Source: Planctomycetales bacterium 10988
GTDB lineage: Bacteria > Planctomycetota > Planctomycetia > Pirellulales > Pb10988
Reading direction: 5' to 3'
Length of the DNA stretch: 64,000 bases
Assembly: GCA_009664345.1 (NCBI GenBank)
Contig: CP043547.1
Span: forward strand, 558,001 to 622,000
Position numbers and translations under genes: made by a program. Position 1 is the first letter of the stretch. The number at the start of each line of letters is the position of its first letter. The notes beneath the pieces were generated by a model. That model saw only the letters and a list, made by a program, of their open reading frames with translations, did not search any database and was not told where the DNA came from. Shown here piece after piece: positions 8,146-17,800 of this stretch.

Positions 8146-8183
8146 CCATCTAAACAACGATCTCAAAACCGAATCCCAAGAAT

Positions 8184-8204
8184 AGCCCGCTCGCCGGGCT
8201 TTTT
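8184..8204 (+). terminator. Short terminator
   Basis: AGCCCG / CGGGCT stem with a five-base loop and a T-rich tail. The next start codon is about 25 bases downstream behind CTAGGAGAAAAACATC. Confidence 0.7.
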
Positions 8205-8229
8205 CTATTTTCTCTAGGAGAAAAACATC

Positions 8230-8442
8230 ATGACTCAACGTGAACTCGATCAAACCATCGCCACTCAAACCGGTGAACCGCTCGGAATAATTGAGCGAAT
8301 CGGATTTAGTTTGGTCGAACCGTTTTATATTTCGTCGATCGCCGAACGACCTGACGACGCACCGGATGTTCTTGACTGGGATGATCCCGATCACCTTGTG
8401 CCCACCGCCACCATCTCCTCTTTAGATACTTTTCAGGACTAA
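8230..8442 (+). CDS. Small acidic hypothetical protein (70 aa)
   Basis: No family recognised. The first half (RELDQTIATQTGEPLGIIER) looks like a short helical domain, and the C-terminal half is strongly acidic (AERPDDAPDVLDWDDPDHL). A good CTAGGAG precedes the start, and the next gene begins six bases after the stop, so the two are probably co-transcribed. It has no membrane segment. Confidence 0.55.
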   Translation: MTQRELDQTIATQTGEPLGIIERIGFSLVEPFYISSIAERPDDAPDVLDWDDPDHLVPTATISSLDTFQD

Positions 8443-8448
8443 GAGATC

Positions 8449-8712
8449 ATGAAAAAACGATCGGAATCATTTTTCTCACTGCCGGACTATCAGACTGCGG
8501 CTATCTATCGAAATTCGATTGATCAAAGCTTGGGCTTTTTCGCGATCGTCTGCTTTCTCAGTTCCATCTTTATCGGCCCCGGCATGATCCTCGTGTGGCT
8601 GCTAACCGCTTACGTCCTCACCGGAGGTGCCCTCTTCGAGGGTTGGCTGCCAGCCTCAACCAAGGGGTCCAAACCGAATTCCCACTGCTCTTGCAAACCA
8701 AGGAGACGCTGA
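8449..8712 (+). CDS. Small membrane protein (87 aa)
   Basis: An unknown small membrane protein. A polar N-terminus is followed by two closely spaced hydrophobic stretches, about residues 27-42 and 44-63 (FFAIVCFLSSIFIGPGMILV), and a basic Lys/Arg tail, consistent with a two-helix hairpin or one long anchor. The stop overlaps the start of the next gene (TGATG), which implies translational coupling with the sliding-clamp-like protein. Function is unknown. Confidence 0.55.
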   Translation: MKKRSESFFSLPDYQTAAIYRNSIDQSLGFFAIVCFLSSIFIGPGMILVWLLTAYVLTGGALFEGWLPASTKGSKPNSHCSCKPRRR

Positions 8713-9848
8713 TGATCACCCTCACTCGAAAACAACTTCGCACCGCTCGTTCCCTCCTACGCCGAACTCTGGGACTTCGTTCACGGAACGATCAAACACC
8801 TGTCGAAATAGCTGCCACGGCCGAAGGCACCTCGGTGCGAGCCGCGAGCCAAAAGTTTGCCATTGAATATCTCTTCCCCGGCAATCCGGAAATGGAGACC
8901 ATTGTTCTTCCTTATGCGACGCTTGCGGAGTGTGAAGGGACCCGGCAAGACCCCGTTCGGGTCCACACCGCCAAGGATCAGGTCGTGCTGCAATGGGAAG
9001 AAAAAGGGTTTCCTCAATGCATTTGGACGAATGCAAAGAGTGCTTCTAATTTTCCAGCACGGCCCGAGGAGATGCAGGAAAATCCCTCTTCTTTGATGAC
9101 ACTTCTGGCGGAAGCGGTGGCGATTACCTCAAAAGAGTCAAGCCGATTCGCACTCGACTGTCTCCGGCTTCGTGGCCATGACGGTCAGCTCGCAGCGACC
9201 GATGGCCGTCAGGCGTTGGTGCAAGCGGGGTTCGACTTTCCCTGGGAAGACGCGTTGTTGATCCCCGCCTGTCCAGGATTTACAGCGAAGGAATTCTTGA
9301 AAGAGAAGCCCGTCCGCATGGGGAAAACGGAAGACTGGGTCGCGATTCAATCCGGCCCTTGCACGATCTGGTGTCGCATAGACCAGCAGCGACATTTCCC
9401 GGATATCGATCGAATTACCCCGAATGAATCGGAGTCGAGCATCACACTCACTCTCACAGACCACGATGCGAGTTTCCTGCACTCTGCACTCTCACGACTT
9501 CCAGGCAAGGAGGAATACAACGCACCGATCACTTTGGACCTCAGCGAGAACCCCATCATTCGAGCAAAGTCCACGAGCCATCCGACAACCGAACTTCTCC
9601 TCTGTCAATCGACTTGCATTGGTGAGAAGCTGAGGTGCTGCACCAACCGTCTTTACCTCGCACGAGCGTTAGAGCTCGGGTTTCGTAGCTTTCGCTTGAA
9701 AGACGCGAACTCGCCCATCCTCTGTCATAAAAATTCTAAAACCTACTTTTGGGCACCCCTGGATCAAAGCGGAGTCCTTCCTCCAGAAGAAAACTCTCTA
9801 CAAATCGAATCCGCTCCACCGAAGCTGACAGCAACGCATGCCGCCTAA
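8712..9848 (+). CDS. DNA polymerase III beta sliding-clamp-like protein
   Basis: A 378-residue protein with the look of the beta-clamp fold: repeating beta-rich modules of about 120 residues. The stretch RFALDCLRLRGHDGQLAATD, followed by GRQALVQAGF, resembles the clamp signature in which a strand, turn and 'ATDGR' motif recur. The start overlaps the upstream stop and has CCAAGGAGACGCTG before it; longer upstream extensions overlap the membrane protein and are unlikely. If correct, it would form a ring around DNA or a decoy clamp that recruits polymerase or recombination factors for the element. A very strong terminator follows. The similarity is distant and could be misread; a structure prediction would decide. 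Confidence 0.55.
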   Translation: MITLTRKQLRTARSLLRRTLGLRSRNDQTPVEIAATAEGTSVRAASQKFAIEYLFPGNPEMETIVLPYATLAECEGTRQDPVRVHTAKDQVVLQWEEKGFPQCIWTNAKSASNFPARPEEMQENPSSLMTLLAEAVAITSKESSRFALDCLRLRGHDGQLAATDGRQALVQAGFDFPWEDALLIPACPGFTAKEFLKEKPVRMGKTEDWVAIQSGPCTIWCRIDQQRHFPDIDRITPNESESSITLTLTDHDASFLHSALSRLPGKEEYNAPITLDLSENPIIRAKSTSHPTTELLLCQSTCIGEKLRCCTNRLYLARALELGFRSFRLKDANSPILCHKNSKTYFWAPLDQSGVLPPEENSLQIESAPPKLTATHAA

Positions 9849-9905
9849 CGGCGTCAGAAAAAGCGTCTCTAACTCGACCTGATCAATAAAGTAAACCACA
9901 TCTCC

Positions 9906-9953
9906 CTCCCTCTCGCCCGGCTCCCCGGCCGGGCGAGAGGGAGATTTTTTTAG
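9906..9953 (+). terminator. Very strong terminator closing the left module
   Basis: A perfect 16-bp stem CTCCCTCTCGCCCGGC / GCCGGGCGAGAGGGAG with a six-base loop and a run of eight T. It marks the end of the gene series that began with the serine recombinase. Confidence 0.9.
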
Positions 9954-10058
9954 CTCTTGGAAGGTTCTCGAATTAGATAGGTAGGATGATAATCACCGCA
10001 AATAGTCATGGTGATGAAATTGCGAACCTTCCGTCTGAAACCTATTTTCTCTAGCATT

Positions 10059-10235
10059 TTATCTAATATACGGAGAAACCTTTTTTCCAAGTGGAGTTAG
10101 TTCGACGATCTCTTCAAGTTTAAACTTAACTCCGTCGGCTGCATCTTTTTCGATTGCCACTTCATCAAGCCTGCTTAACAAACCCCAGGTACAGAGTTCT
10201 CTTAGCTCTTTCCTAGGGCCTGATATGTACTTCCT
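10059..10235 (-). pseudogene. 3' remnant of an unknown gene cut by the IS5 element
   Basis: The frame continues from the transposase remnant into about 55 residues unrelated to transposases, including LCTWGLLSRLDEVAIEKDAA and ending ELTPLGKKVSPYIR. This looks like the C-terminus of an older gene whose upstream part was lost or displaced when the IS5 element landed. The family is not recognised, and no matching 5' half was found on the other side of the element. Confidence 0.3.
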
Positions 10236-10985
10236 GCGGTGAGTCTTGCCAGCAGGATCGCCACGAAGACCTGCTAGTGCCAGCCGGCGGGATCGACCCA
10301 GCCAAGCAAACGTCCGCTCCACCACCCAACGGCGAGGCAACAGCAGGAAGCCGCGTTTAGCTTCGGGATGCTGCACGACCTGCAGTTCAATTCTGTGTTT
10401 GGAGGCTTGGGCGGCAGCCGACTCGCCCGTATATCCCTGAACGGCGTACGCCATCGAGACGCTTTGGCCGGTCCGCCGCTGCATCTGCTCGGCCAACTCC
10501 GCAACCAGATCCCGCTACTGCTCGTTGGCCGCAGTGACCTTCAATGCCAGCAAATTTCCCAGCGTATCCATGGCAAGGTGGACCTTCAAACACTTTTTCT
10601 TTTTTTGCCCATCGTAGCCACTTCGCGAGCCGCTCTCCGGCGTCGATTGCAGCGTGCGACCGTCCAGCACAGCGGCCGAAGGGTCCGCGTTTCGCTGACT
10701 TGCCAACCGCAACAAGACCCAAGGTCGTGGCAAATCATCTCGAACACACCGGCCTGCACCCAGCGACGGGACTGCTGATAGACAGCCGTCCACGGCGGAA
10801 ATCATGCGGCAAGAACCGCCACTAGCAGCCCGTTCGCACCACGTAACGCAGGCGGTAGAACAGCTCCCGCAAGGGATAATCCCGTTGCGGAACGTCCTCG
10901 CGGAGGAGGGCGGGATAAGAGACAGGAAACTCCCACTGCTCGTCAGAAACATCACTAAGATAAGTTCGGCGTGTAGTACTCATTC
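10236..10985 (-). mobile_element. Degenerate IS5-family element
   Basis: On the minus strand the transposase can be followed through at least three frames. The N-terminus near 10980 ([14 protein letters not shown]) is in one frame, the middle with [20 protein letters not shown] in another, and the C-terminal RRWVVERTFAWLGRSRRLA in a third. These are hallmark pieces of IS5-group DDE transposases. Frameshifts and in-frame stops make it inactive. Terminal inverted repeats are not clear to me, so the ends are approximate. It abuts the methyltransferase pseudogene on its right. Confidence 0.75.
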
Positions 10986-11046
10986 CTTAACATGAATCAG
11001 AAAAAACACATAGGCCAATAAAAGGCTCTAGGGTCGGACGCGTTGA

Positions 11047-11781
11047 GGGGGGCTGGGTCAGCGCCACCTCAGTCAACTTGGTCCTGTATTCGCCCCATAT
11101 CCTGACAAGAAGGTCGGCCAGTACCCGGCCGTTTCTGAGAGTGACTTCCCAATTTGGACGGATCAATGGATAGATTTACCGTTGGGTAAACTGACTAACA
11201 ACGGCAGTGTACTCATAGTGATGGAAAAATATGTCCAGAACGGTGTAATACCGGAATTTCTTCTGATCACTCGGCTCGTACTGCGAAGAATGGGATGGAA
11301 ATAGCATATGACCCACATCTGGTTCAAGCACGACGGCCATCCCAGAGGACATCGATGGTGGCCTCAACACTGTTACGAGGAGATTCTGTGGTTTAGCCGG
11401 ACCACCCATCCCTTCTGTGATCCTTGCGCTGAGGATTCCATCGCCACGAAACTCCCAGTAGGAAAGTACGCTCCTTCCAAACGGTCCAAGGCTGACAATG
11501 ACCAGATCGTCGGAAAGATGCGAGATGTGTTGGTGGTCTCAGTCGGCGGACACTCGAAAGGTGTGGACCATCCGTCGATGTACAGCCAGACTCTTTGAGA
11601 GTCGCTTATCAAGACGTTCAGTCCCGATGGCGGAACGGTCTTGGACTGCTTCGCTGGGTCCGGCACAACGTTATTAGCAGCACGGGCAACCGGACGAAAC
11701 TTCTACTGCATCGACGTGGTGCCGAAGTACGTTGATCTCGCTCGGCGGCGACTAGCTGAGGGTGGTCCACAAGCTGCTTAA
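11047..11781 (+). pseudogene. Solitary DNA methyltransferase pseudogene (N4/N6 type)
   Basis: One frame reads as a DNA methyltransferase: SQLGPVFAPYPDKKVGQYPA, then FPIWTDQWIDLPLG, HIWFKHDGHPRGHRWWPQ with CYEEILWFSR, and a C-terminal GGTVLDCFAGSGTTLL (AdoMet-binding motif I) followed by NFYCIDVVPKYVDLARRRL. The frame is interrupted by a TAG at 11302-11304 and a TGA at 11596-11598, and a TGA at 11044-11046 blocks the 5' side. No start codon is seen. The IS5 remnant lies immediately upstream and may have removed the 5' end. The reading frame is otherwise well preserved, which suggests recent inactivation. A terminator follows at about 11.9 kb. The target sequence cannot be inferred. Confidence 0.8.
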
Positions 11782-11880
11782 CAGTTGTCTGGTAGTCGTC
11801 CATTATCAGTCCAAATTTTGTAATCAGGAGATGAGAGACGTGGTTATGAACGCCTGCTGGGTGTGAGATGCCGATTTTCA

Positions 11881-11916
11881 GAGAAGAGCCGGGGTTTCCC
11901 GGCTCTTCTCCTTTCT
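11881..11916 (+). terminator. Terminator downstream of the methyltransferase pseudogene
   Basis: A perfect 13-bp stem GAGAAGAGCCGGG / CCCGGCTCTTCTC with a four-base loop, followed by a modest CTTTCT tail. The stem is symmetric, so it could also serve the leftward operon, although that operon ends about 120 bases to the right. Confidence 0.7.
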
Positions 11917-12034
11917 GTGCAGTTCATGTGATGTAGGTCACTCTGCGGGCCGACAAGGTTCATGCGCATGTGTGACATCGCATCTAACGAATGGTCGCAC
12001 GGGGGGGGCGACTCGAAGTACCAGCGCAGAATTC

Positions 12035-12973
12035 TCATTCCGCAGAATCGGCAGACTCTTCGTCACTCGCATCGACGACAACTCGGTGTTCAGCTTCGTG
12101 TCCGAAGCCATCAGGGTACTGAAATGGAGGGCGATTGGACCGCATTAGCGGATCGCCCCATATAAGTGACGCCGTAATGTCAGCAAGCATTTGCACAGCC
12201 ACGTTGTGTCCATTGAAAGACGAAGGAAAGCAGCGGTACAACGCATCGTTCTCACTAAATTGCCCCCTCAAGCAGAAACGACCCGCCAAAGACCCGACGA
12301 AATGTGGAAGCGCATAAATGTTACCCGGAACGTCATGAACGAGACGATCTGTGAATGATGTATGCTCCGCAAACTCGTTGTCGATATGCCGCCAGTATGT
12401 CGGTGCCGTCGTTCTTCCCTCAAATCCGATGACAGCGGAAATTACCCTGCCACACCGCTGTTCCATGAGTTGATGTGGGGCGTGCCGCCGTTGTAATTGC
12501 TCAAGCACATGTCGCTTTGCTCGCATCACGTTCCGCAGCCCTTCCCGCAATGGATTGCGCCCATCCGTGTTTAGACGCTTCTTTACTTGAATGAGTCCAA
12601 GCACTGACTCGGGCTGAACAACAACAAAGTCGTCCATGCGAAAGATGGGTCGATACTCACGTTGATCGTGAATCAGAATGTCAATCTCAGGTGATGATTC
12701 AGCATTCATGTCGTTTTCGGACCTGCCGTAGATGAACCCTTTTTCGACCCCCATCCACGGAAGCAGCACACGCCGAAAATAATCTCGAAGCAACACCTCG
12801 CAGAGCGTTCCAGTGTGCAAATGATCGTGCGAATCCGGTCCGAGCAAAAAGTCGATTCGTCGATACTGAGCAAGTAGCGCCACCGCTTCGGAGCTATAAA
12901 AACGAAGCAAGCCTTCGTCTCTCGGTGGAGGGGGAGACGACGGCATCGATGGCAGTGAGGAATCTGTACTCAT
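12035..12973 (-). CDS. DUF6602 protein (possible nuclease-fold)
   Basis: A 312-residue protein with DUF6602 features: a Pro-rich N-terminal tail, then HTGTLCEVLLRDYFRRVLLP, GVEKGFIYGR, a strand with EIDILIHDQ (residues 96-104), and VLGLIQVKKRL (about 124-134). The spaced Asp and the Q-V-K pair are compatible with a PD-(D/E)XK-like core in which the usual Glu is Gln, so activity is uncertain. It is the last gene of the leftward defence operon, after the HEPN and DUF262 genes, although a 276-base gap with a broken small gene separates it from HEPN. DUF6602 genes are often seen in defence and mobile contexts. Its function is inferred only from fold and place. Confidence 0.7.
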   Translation of the reverse strand: MSTDSSLPSMPSSPPPPRDEGLLRFYSSEAVALLAQYRRIDFLLGPDSHDHLHTGTLCEVLLRDYFRRVLLPWMGVEKGFIYGRSENDMNAESSPEIDILIHDQREYRPIFRMDDFVVVQPESVLGLIQVKKRLNTDGRNPLREGLRNVMRAKRHVLEQLQRRHAPHQLMEQRCGRVISAVIGFEGRTTAPTYWRHIDNEFAEHTSFTDRLVHDVPGNIYALPHFVGSLAGRFCLRGQFSENDALYRCFPSSFNGHNVAVQMLADITASLIWGDPLMRSNRPPFQYPDGFGHEAEHRVVVDASDEESADSAE

Positions 12974-12991
12974 GTTGTTCGCCGACCTATG

Positions 12992-13188
12992 CTACACAAT
13001 ACTTACTACACCTCGTGCGCCGAGTTGCCGTAGAGTCGTATTCTTCACCGGAACGGCCTGCCCAATATCGTTTCGGAACTCGATTTCCTCGAACCCGAAC
13101 GACACATCCAGTGCCTTTCCCAGCCACGATATGATTCAAGTGCGTCGGCCACTTCGGCGAAGGCCGCTCGCAGTTCGGCTTGGTTCAT
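12992..13188 (-). pseudogene. Small frameshifted gene between HEPN and DUF6602
   Basis: A good ribosome binding site (GGAGAAGGAAGAGCAAC) precedes an ATG reading MNQAELRAAFAEVADALESY. The protein-like reading then continues only in another frame (WLGKALDVSFGFEEIEFRND and on to GARGVVSIV, stop). The distance from start to stop is not a multiple of three, so one base has been gained or lost near the middle. The family is unknown. If the shift is a base-calling error, this is a roughly 65-residue operon gene ending 18 bases before the DUF6602 start. Confidence 0.4.
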
Positions 13189-13249
13189 GTTGCTCTTCCT
13201 TCTCCTTTGCGATACCGGAGAAAAGACCCAAAAGTACCAGCCGATCTTC

Positions 13250-13714
13250 TCACGAATCGAATCGCTTCTCGATCTCTTCCACAGCTTTCACCGCAGACTC
13301 GTAATACTGTTTTATCGTTGCATATCCTATGCCTACATCTTTTCCGTGTGCGATCAAATGCCGGTTACTCACGACGCTGTCAACGGCATCCTTCATCTCA
13401 TCATCGATGTTTTTCGCAAGCTCATCCTGAAAGTCGTTTCCAAACTCAGACACTACGTCATATATCTTGTTCATCTTGGCGTTCGTAAACATTTTCAGCC
13501 GCTTACCAACAAAGTGGGCAATTTCTGGAGCCGAACGGTCTGAAGCGTAATCAGCGATCAGTGTGCGGACAGATGCTTCAACGAATCCTGACACCAATAC
13601 GCATAGATAACGAGACCAATGAGCTATTAGCTCTGGGTCAGCGTCAAGCTCCTCAACCTTCTTGAAGATTGCGTCTAGCTTCTGCTTATGGCCAACGACC
13701 TTTTTGTTTTTCAT
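13250..13714 (-). CDS. HEPN-domain protein
   Basis: A 154-residue all-helical protein with the HEPN signature Rx4H at residues 118-123 (NRHLIAHG). HEPN proteins of this RiboL-PSP-like group are usually RNases or their relatives in toxin and defence systems. The protein is soluble, with a basic N-terminal head. Its start overlaps the end of the DUF262 gene by four bases, so the pair is translationally coupled, suggesting a two-part unit: a DUF262 NTP sensor or nicking protein with a HEPN partner. RNase activity is inferred from the motif only. Confidence 0.82.
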   Translation of the reverse strand: MKNKKVVGHKQKLDAIFKKVEELDADPELIAHWSRYLCVLVSGFVEASVRTLIADYASDRSAPEIAHFVGKRLKMFTNAKMNKIYDVVSEFGNDFQDELAKNIDDEMKDAVDSVVSNRHLIAHGKDVGIGYATIKQYYESAVKAVEEIEKRFDS

Positions 13715-14850
13715 GGCACATCCCGAAAAACTTCGGTCGCCTTCGATAAGCGAACTTTGACATTCGACTCGTCGGTGGTTCCAGACGAGATGGCGTGAAT
13801 AAACTCCTCATCTTTGAGCAACGTCTCGTAGCGAGTCTTCAGTCCCGGTCCATCTGACACCGGACCTGACTCTAATCGTCGGGCAACACCCACCATGACT
13901 GCATCGTAGAGTGCAGCGTTTATGGCGGACTTAGTCTTGAACGCTCTGTCACCAACCGCACTGCGTATCAAAGACACTGTTGAGCCAAACAGATCGCTAT
14001 AATCCTGTGCCGTTGTTGCGTCTAATGTTCTGTACCTAGCGGCAAAACGATTCAAGAACTCCTTCATTGGCTTCGAGTACTGATCGGAGAGCCGGTATAG
14101 GGCAAGAAATCGAAGAATAAGCTCTCTGTCACGCATTCGGGTGCTGATGTTCCCAAACAGTGCCCTCCAGTTCTCGTCCGTATTGAGCGTCTCAAGCAAT
14201 TCAACAAGTGGGCCGTGGTAGATGCAACTACGAATTTCCTGCGGCTGAAGCAGAACACCGCCCGTATTGAGCCTTTCAAAGATGTGGTAGGCGGAACTTG
14301 GCGATGCAGCATCCTCTCCATCATCTGGGCTTTCCTGCTTCACGATGATGGCATGAATGATTGAATCGTCGAGCCTGAGTCGGTCATCTTCGCTCAGCGT
14401 GTCATACGTCTTCCCGACGAATCGTTCATGAACACCTAGCAAGCGAAATGCCCGATCCGTAGGCTCGAATACCCCGTTGTAGAAGTACTGCAATGTGCGA
14501 AGTCGCTGTTGACCATCAATCACCAGCATCTTGTTGGAGTCAAGCTCTCTCGAAAGAAACACTGCCGGGACAGGAAGTCCCAACAGGAGCGACTCGATGA
14601 AACGAGACGCTCGATATACATTCCAGACAAAGCTCCGTTGGAACATTGGAATATAGATGCTGCCAGCATTGATGCGTTTTACTAGTCCGTCCACCGGGTA
14701 ATCTGCACCGTAGCTCGAAATTGCATACTCGACGGGATAGTATTCCTCACCTACTGGGTCGGCAGCCTCTTCGACTTCCAGTGTATCGGGAGGATTGAGT
14801 TGCTCTTCGTTTAGATCACTTAGATCGTTGTCAGTTGTGTCGTCTGGCAT
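13711..14850 (-). CDS. DUF262 (GmrS-like / ParB-fold) protein
   Basis: A 379-residue DUF262 protein. An acidic N-terminal tail of about 45 residues is followed by the core: IPMFQRSFVWN (residues 67-77), ASRFIESLLLGLPVPAVFLS and the hallmark VIDGQQRLRTLQ with DGQQR at 112-116. DUF262 is the N-terminal domain of GmrSD type IV enzymes, where it uses NTPs. Here there is no DUF1524 nuclease half, and the coupled HEPN gene may supply the effector. It follows the helicase-nuclease gene by 37 bases in the same operon. It may help sense modified DNA, by analogy only. Confidence 0.85.
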   Translation of the reverse strand: MPDDTTDNDLSDLNEEQLNPPDTLEVEEAADPVGEEYYPVEYAISSYGADYPVDGLVKRINAGSIYIPMFQRSFVWNVYRASRFIESLLLGLPVPAVFLSRELDSNKMLVIDGQQRLRTLQYFYNGVFEPTDRAFRLLGVHERFVGKTYDTLSEDDRLRLDDSIIHAIIVKQESPDDGEDAASPSSAYHIFERLNTGGVLLQPQEIRSCIYHGPLVELLETLNTDENWRALFGNISTRMRDRELILRFLALYRLSDQYSKPMKEFLNRFAARYRTLDATTAQDYSDLFGSTVSLIRSAVGDRAFKTKSAINAALYDAVMVGVARRLESGPVSDGPGLKTRYETLLKDEEFIHAISSGTTDESNVKVRLSKATEVFRDVP

Positions 14851-14887
14851 AAGTCGTCTCGCTTTTGGTGTCGTATGGTTTGTGCGG

Positions 14888-17800
14888 TTAAGTGTCCACG
14901 GTGACTTGCTGTTCGCTGGCCGCAGTGGTCAGCAAGCGTTTGATGTAGGTGTTTCGGTCTTCCTTCTGGAACAGGACATGGGCCTTGGTGAACTCGTCTT
15001 TCGATAAGTCCTCGGTCCACCAGCGGACCTGCTGGAAGGGCGTGTTCGAGATGATGAACGAGTTGAGGATCACGTTGGGGTCGCCCAGACGTGCTTCCAG
15101 TTCCTTGATCGTGCGATAGAACCGAATCTTGGGATCGTCGGGGCCTTCGAGGTTTCGGATACCCTTCGGATCGACGAACGTGACGTACTGATTGTCATCT
15201 GTCAGCAGCCACAACAGGAAGTCAGGGTAGAAGTTCCCGGCCTCGAAGAAGCCGATGCCCCGGCCCCGACTCATGTTGCGGAGCAGGTAAAGTTCTTGGT
15301 CCTCGAAGAAGGTGGGGTTGTCGTCGTAGAAGGTCCGCAGATCAGTGACGAACTCCTTCTCTCCTTGGTTTAGGGAGACAGGACTAACATCTACGAAGTC
15401 ACTCTTGAAGAGAAGGAGAGGCTGGTAGAGGTGCTGACCAAACGAGATGGCGTGCAGGTTCCCGAACGACCAGTCGGCCAGCGTACCGTCTTCGATCTTG
15501 CCCTTGAGTTCCCCCAGCTTCTCGACGATGGCCTCCTGTGACTCGTCGATCAAGAGCCGGTACTCGGTGACAAAGTTCTTATCGTCTTCCCTAAGCTCGT
15601 GGTACTCGTAGAAGTCGGACTCCCACTCCTGTTTCTTGTTCTTGTAGTAGCGGTCAGTGTACTTCTTGAGCAGGGCGACGGCAATCTCTTCCCAGCGGCG
15701 CACCCGGTCGAAGCTCGTGAACTCCAACTCCTCGGGTGGGATGAACAGCTTGTACCAACGGGAGTCCAAGAGCAGTGGCTCGATGCAATCCCGGTTGAGG
15801 TTGAGGTTGTACCACGACCGCTCGTTCTTGAAGTGCTGAAGCTCGAACCAGATGGCGTCGATGTCCATGAAGGCGAGGTGCTTCTCTTCCAGCGTGCCCT
15901 CGTGCTTCACTGCCGAGTCCTCGGTCTTGGCGACACCCTTACTCTGCTGGGCTTGAATCTTCGGATACCAGTTCAGTGAGACGGGGTGCCGCAAAAGTCG
16001 CTCAAAAGGTTCAGCGAGCGTCGGCTTCGGACCATGTGCCTTGAAGTCTTTGCCTTCCTCGATGCGGACGCTCGTGAGCTTCTTCCCATTCAGGTTTTTG
16101 ACGACTGGCAAAATGAACTCGATCCGCTCCTCGTTACCGGGGAGACCTTCATCTTCGAGATACTCTTTGAACTGACGCATGTAGTCGGCACGCACGCCGA
16201 AGATGTTGAGCGTCTCCAACAGGCGGATGTTCTTGGGACGCTCGATACCTTCAAGTTGGCTACTACGTTTCAGCGTCATGTCGTGTCCCTTGAGCCGGAC
16301 CCCACGACCGAACAACTGGATGATCTCCGAGCCTTCTTTCTTGCCGACGTTCATCAGGCCCATCGTGCTGACTCGCCAACTGTTCCATCCCTCGGTGAAC
16401 TTCTTCGAGCCGATCAGCACGTTCACCGTGGAGTTGTCTTCGTTGATCTCACGGAAGAGAGAGCCTGAGAACTCTTTCTCCGTGACAATCAGGTCATCGG
16501 GGAAGTTCTCACACAGTTTGCACAGCTTGGGAGCGTCACCCACATTGATGAGGCCGAAGGCATCGTTCTCTCCGAGACGCAGAGCGATCTCGCCATCGGT
16601 GCCCTTCAGGTTCTCAACGTGCAAGGCTGCTTGGGTGGACGAGTTGAACAAGACCTTCAGGATGTCGTTGTAAATCTCCTCGCCCGACAACTTCGTTGAG
16701 ACCAAGTACGGGAAGGCGGTGGCGAAGATTTCCTCGCCTCGTTGGTTGAGCAAACCCGGCTTGCCGCTGAGCAGTCGGTCCAGCAGGCTGATCGACTCTC
16801 GCTTGTTCTTCACGAACTCGGACAGCACCAGCAGGATGTCTACCACGTCGGAGACGGCCTTCTTCTTCACAGTCCGCACGGCGTTGACCTTGCCGCCGAC
16901 AAAGACCCAAAGAGGCTTTTCCAGCAGGAAGGGACGGAAGGTGTCCGGGTTGACGTCGTAAAGCTTCTGCTGCTGGTAGAAGGCGACGAGGCAGGCGGTC
17001 AGATACAGGCGACGGCGTTCCTCGTCGGAGTCGTCGGCGAGATTGAGAATGCGGTAGTCTTTCCCGAAGCCGTCCCGGTAGAAATACTTGTACGAGTAGT
17101 CGAAGAGAATGTTCTTGGCGTAGATCGGTTCGAGGCCCTTCTTGCCTTTCATGGCCTGTCCGAAGGTGGCCGAATACTCGAAGGAGAAGCCATTCTCACA
17201 AAGGCGGTTCCGGGCGCTCATCCACGCCCCCTCGACGCTCGCACTGGCACCACGATGTCCCTCATCGACCAGTACGAGGTTGTTCCCCTCAAAAGCGTCG
17301 ATGGCGACCGTTTTCTGCCCCATCTCTTCCTTGAGCTTAGTGACTTCGATGATCTCGACCGTCTTGCCTGAAAAGAGGGACCGGGATTCCTTCGAGAACT
17401 GATCGGCGTCGATTCCCGAGGCATCGAACTCTTCGAGGTGCTGCTTGGACAGGCCCTCGTTGGGCGTCAGCAGGATGATCCGGTTCAGGCTCTTCTCTTT
17501 GTCGTGCAGCTTCAGGTAGTGCTGATACTGAAGAATGTTGACGTGCATCAAGAGAGTCTTGCCGCTGCCGGTCGCATTCCAGAAGGCCAGCTTTCGCAGG
17601 TCTTCGGGCTGGTACTCGGGAATCTGTTCCTTTGTGGATTTTCCCTCATTGAACTTGGTAACGTGCTGATTCAGGTCGGCCAGCAGCTTCTCGGGATCAC
17701 GAAAAAATCGGTCGAGGTAAACCTCGGTGAACAGCAGCGACAGGTATTGGAAGTATTTCCACTTGAGCGGCTCGGCTCGCTTCTCACTCAGGGCCAGCGT

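Noticed and set aside
11044-11781. Stop-codon readthrough (recoding) in the methyltransferase
   Set aside because: Three different stop positions, no start codon and a neighbouring dead IS5 fit a pseudogene better than recoding.
16742-17371. Long plus-strand frames antisense to the helicase-nuclease and methylase genes
   Set aside because: They are shadows of high-GC genes on the other strand, with valine/leucine-rich composition and no binding sites.
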